DNA of 64,000 bases from Craspedostauros australis (Eukaryota; Bacillariophyta; Bacillariophyceae; Mastogloiales; Achnanthaceae), in the NCBI GenBank assembly GCA_026770025.1, contig JAMXDE010000076.1, positions 62,001 to 126,000 of the forward strand, written 5' to 3'. A model generated the notes under the pieces. That model had not been told where the DNA came from. It saw only the letters and a program-made list of their open reading frames with translations, and ran no database searches. A program made the translations under genes and the position numbers. Below, piece by piece: positions 62,952 to 64,000 of the stretch. Position 1 is the stretch's first letter, and each line of letters starts with the position of its first letter.

Positions 62952-64000
62952 CGTTGGTGTGTGGGTGAGTGGGTGTGTGTGAGTGTTGCGATTTTGTTTT
63001 TATGGCCACATTGATTTGTTTTGGGGGGAACATGTGGGCATGTGGGTTGATGGTGCAAATGTTGCCATCGTTTTCCAACACCTCTCTCTCTCTCTGTGTG
63101 TGTGTTGTGTGTGTTGTGTGTGTTGTGTGTGTGGGCGTCCTGGTCCGTTGGCATGGCATGTTTGGTTTCTCCCGTTATGACTTCGTGCGAAAACGAAACA
63201 AGCACGATCGTGAGTTCGCTGTGATGCCAATACCTTCCCGTGTTACCGCAAAAAGACGAATCAGTATCGGACAATTAGCCTGTGTGGTCGAGTACAACCT
63301 GGTGAATCGACGACAAGCGAATCGAAATGCCCCATTCCTCGGTGTTGGTGGCGAATGTCTTGGAATGTCGCAAACAGTCCATGCACGATCGGACAATCCA
63401 TTGGGGTGGTTGAATACGACCTAGTGCATACGGATACGTATCAATGTCACAGTAGATAAACACACCAAATGGCATCACAGTGGTCCAAAATCAAGGTATT
63501 TCGGTCCAAATCGGTCATCTCAAGGACTCACATAGTCCCAATTTTGTCACATCACGCACAACAGGCGACACAAATGGGTCTAAATAATGTTGTTTATCGT
63601 CGGAATGGACACGAAGGCATAAATTAGTCTCAAAATCACGTCAACCAGTACTGAAAAGGGACTAACAAATGCCCAAATGGTATTGATTGCACCATTCCTC
63701 CTGAATGTGTCAGTTCAAAACTGCAACAACCACGTCAATATTCCTGGCACATCGTGCCACATGGAGCAGACCGTTCAAAACTGCAGTGTACGGACGAACC
63801 GACCAACATGTCGGGCGAATGGGCCCAAGGCGATACAGGAAAAACACTGGCTCTATGCGGAAAGCGAGGACGAGACGACAAAAAGAAGAATGTGTTCCAC
63901 GAATCCAGGGCGAAATGCAACAAACAATGTCAACGTCGGAGGGAAACATGCCCAGTCAAACATGGCGCTTGTGACAAAATACTCCCGACCTTCGTCTCTG
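62952..64000. other. Right-end region, no gene seen
   Basis: A TGTGTGTTG run (63098-63132) follows the minisatellite. After that the composition becomes more AT-balanced and frames are short (longest 151 codons starting inside the low-complexity part). TCAAAACTGCA-type words recur near 63714 and 63776. No domain or splice-supported gene is seen. Confidence 0.35.

Noticed and set aside
60684-63274. Several minus-strand frames of 120-370 codons with a His/Ser/Thr-rich 40-residue period
   Set aside because: They are translations of the 40-bp minisatellite, open in all three minus frames; no unique sequence or start supports a gene.
1-64000. tRNA or rRNA genes and retroelement or DNA-transposon proteins
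   Set aside because: No T-loop-like GGTTCRANYCC words in a plausible context, and no reverse transcriptase, integrase or transposase motifs seen in any frame by eye; a covariance-model scan could still find a tRNA.

Overview
The window looks like nuclear DNA of a diatom. The first reason is four proteins with a WY...RGLE...EQ domain that I recall as a large diatom-expanded family. The second is a left-edge membrane protein whose C-terminus resembles a conserved diatom family. There is also a signal-peptide protein carrying an ASAFAP-like motif, and an LRR protein of the stramenopile transmembrane type. Genes are mostly intronless and 0.3-3 kb apart, with C/A-rich 5' leaders. The few introns are 138-308 bp and begin GTGAGT, GTACGT or GTAAGT. 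I saw no transposon, retroelement, tRNA, rRNA or CRISPR array.

Layout. 0-8.2 kb: a partial minus-strand membrane protein diverges from a 1576-aa multi-repeat protein. 8.4-14.3 kb: a small signal-peptide protein, a MYND-finger protein, ribosomal protein eS26 and the eIF2B alpha subunit. 14.8-34 kb: four WY/RGLE paralogues, interleaved with an LRR membrane protein and a signal-peptide protein with a possible TIM-barrel core, plus long gene-poor spacers. 36.7-45.3 kb: a plant-Shaker-type K+ channel with ankyrin repeats, formate-tetrahydrofolate ligase (3 exons) and a severin-like three-repeat gelsolin protein (4 exons); the last two are divergent. 45.6-52.7 kb: a duplicated 2.2-kb segment carrying an LRR-like gene twice, with a minus-strand tail-anchored-like protein between the copies. 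53-56.7 kb: decayed reading frames, including a clear flavin-monooxygenase pseudogene. 57.4-60.7 kb: a two-exon gene with five tandem ~54-aa repeats. 60.8-62.95 kb: a minisatellite of about fifty 40-bp units directly upstream of that gene. 63-64 kb: no recognised gene.

The housekeeping genes (eS26, eIF2B alpha, formate-THF ligase, severin, K+ channel) do not form one pathway. The lineage-specific part is the paralogue cluster, the duplicated LRR-like pair and the repeat-bearing genes. I found no convincing new multi-gene system. The strongest leads are the paralogue cluster, the 40-bp ATTGGC-bearing array at a gene start, the four-repeat 1576-aa protein, the missing zinc ligands in eS26, and a recurrent TACTCGTA/TACGAGTA palindrome just upstream of several start codons.
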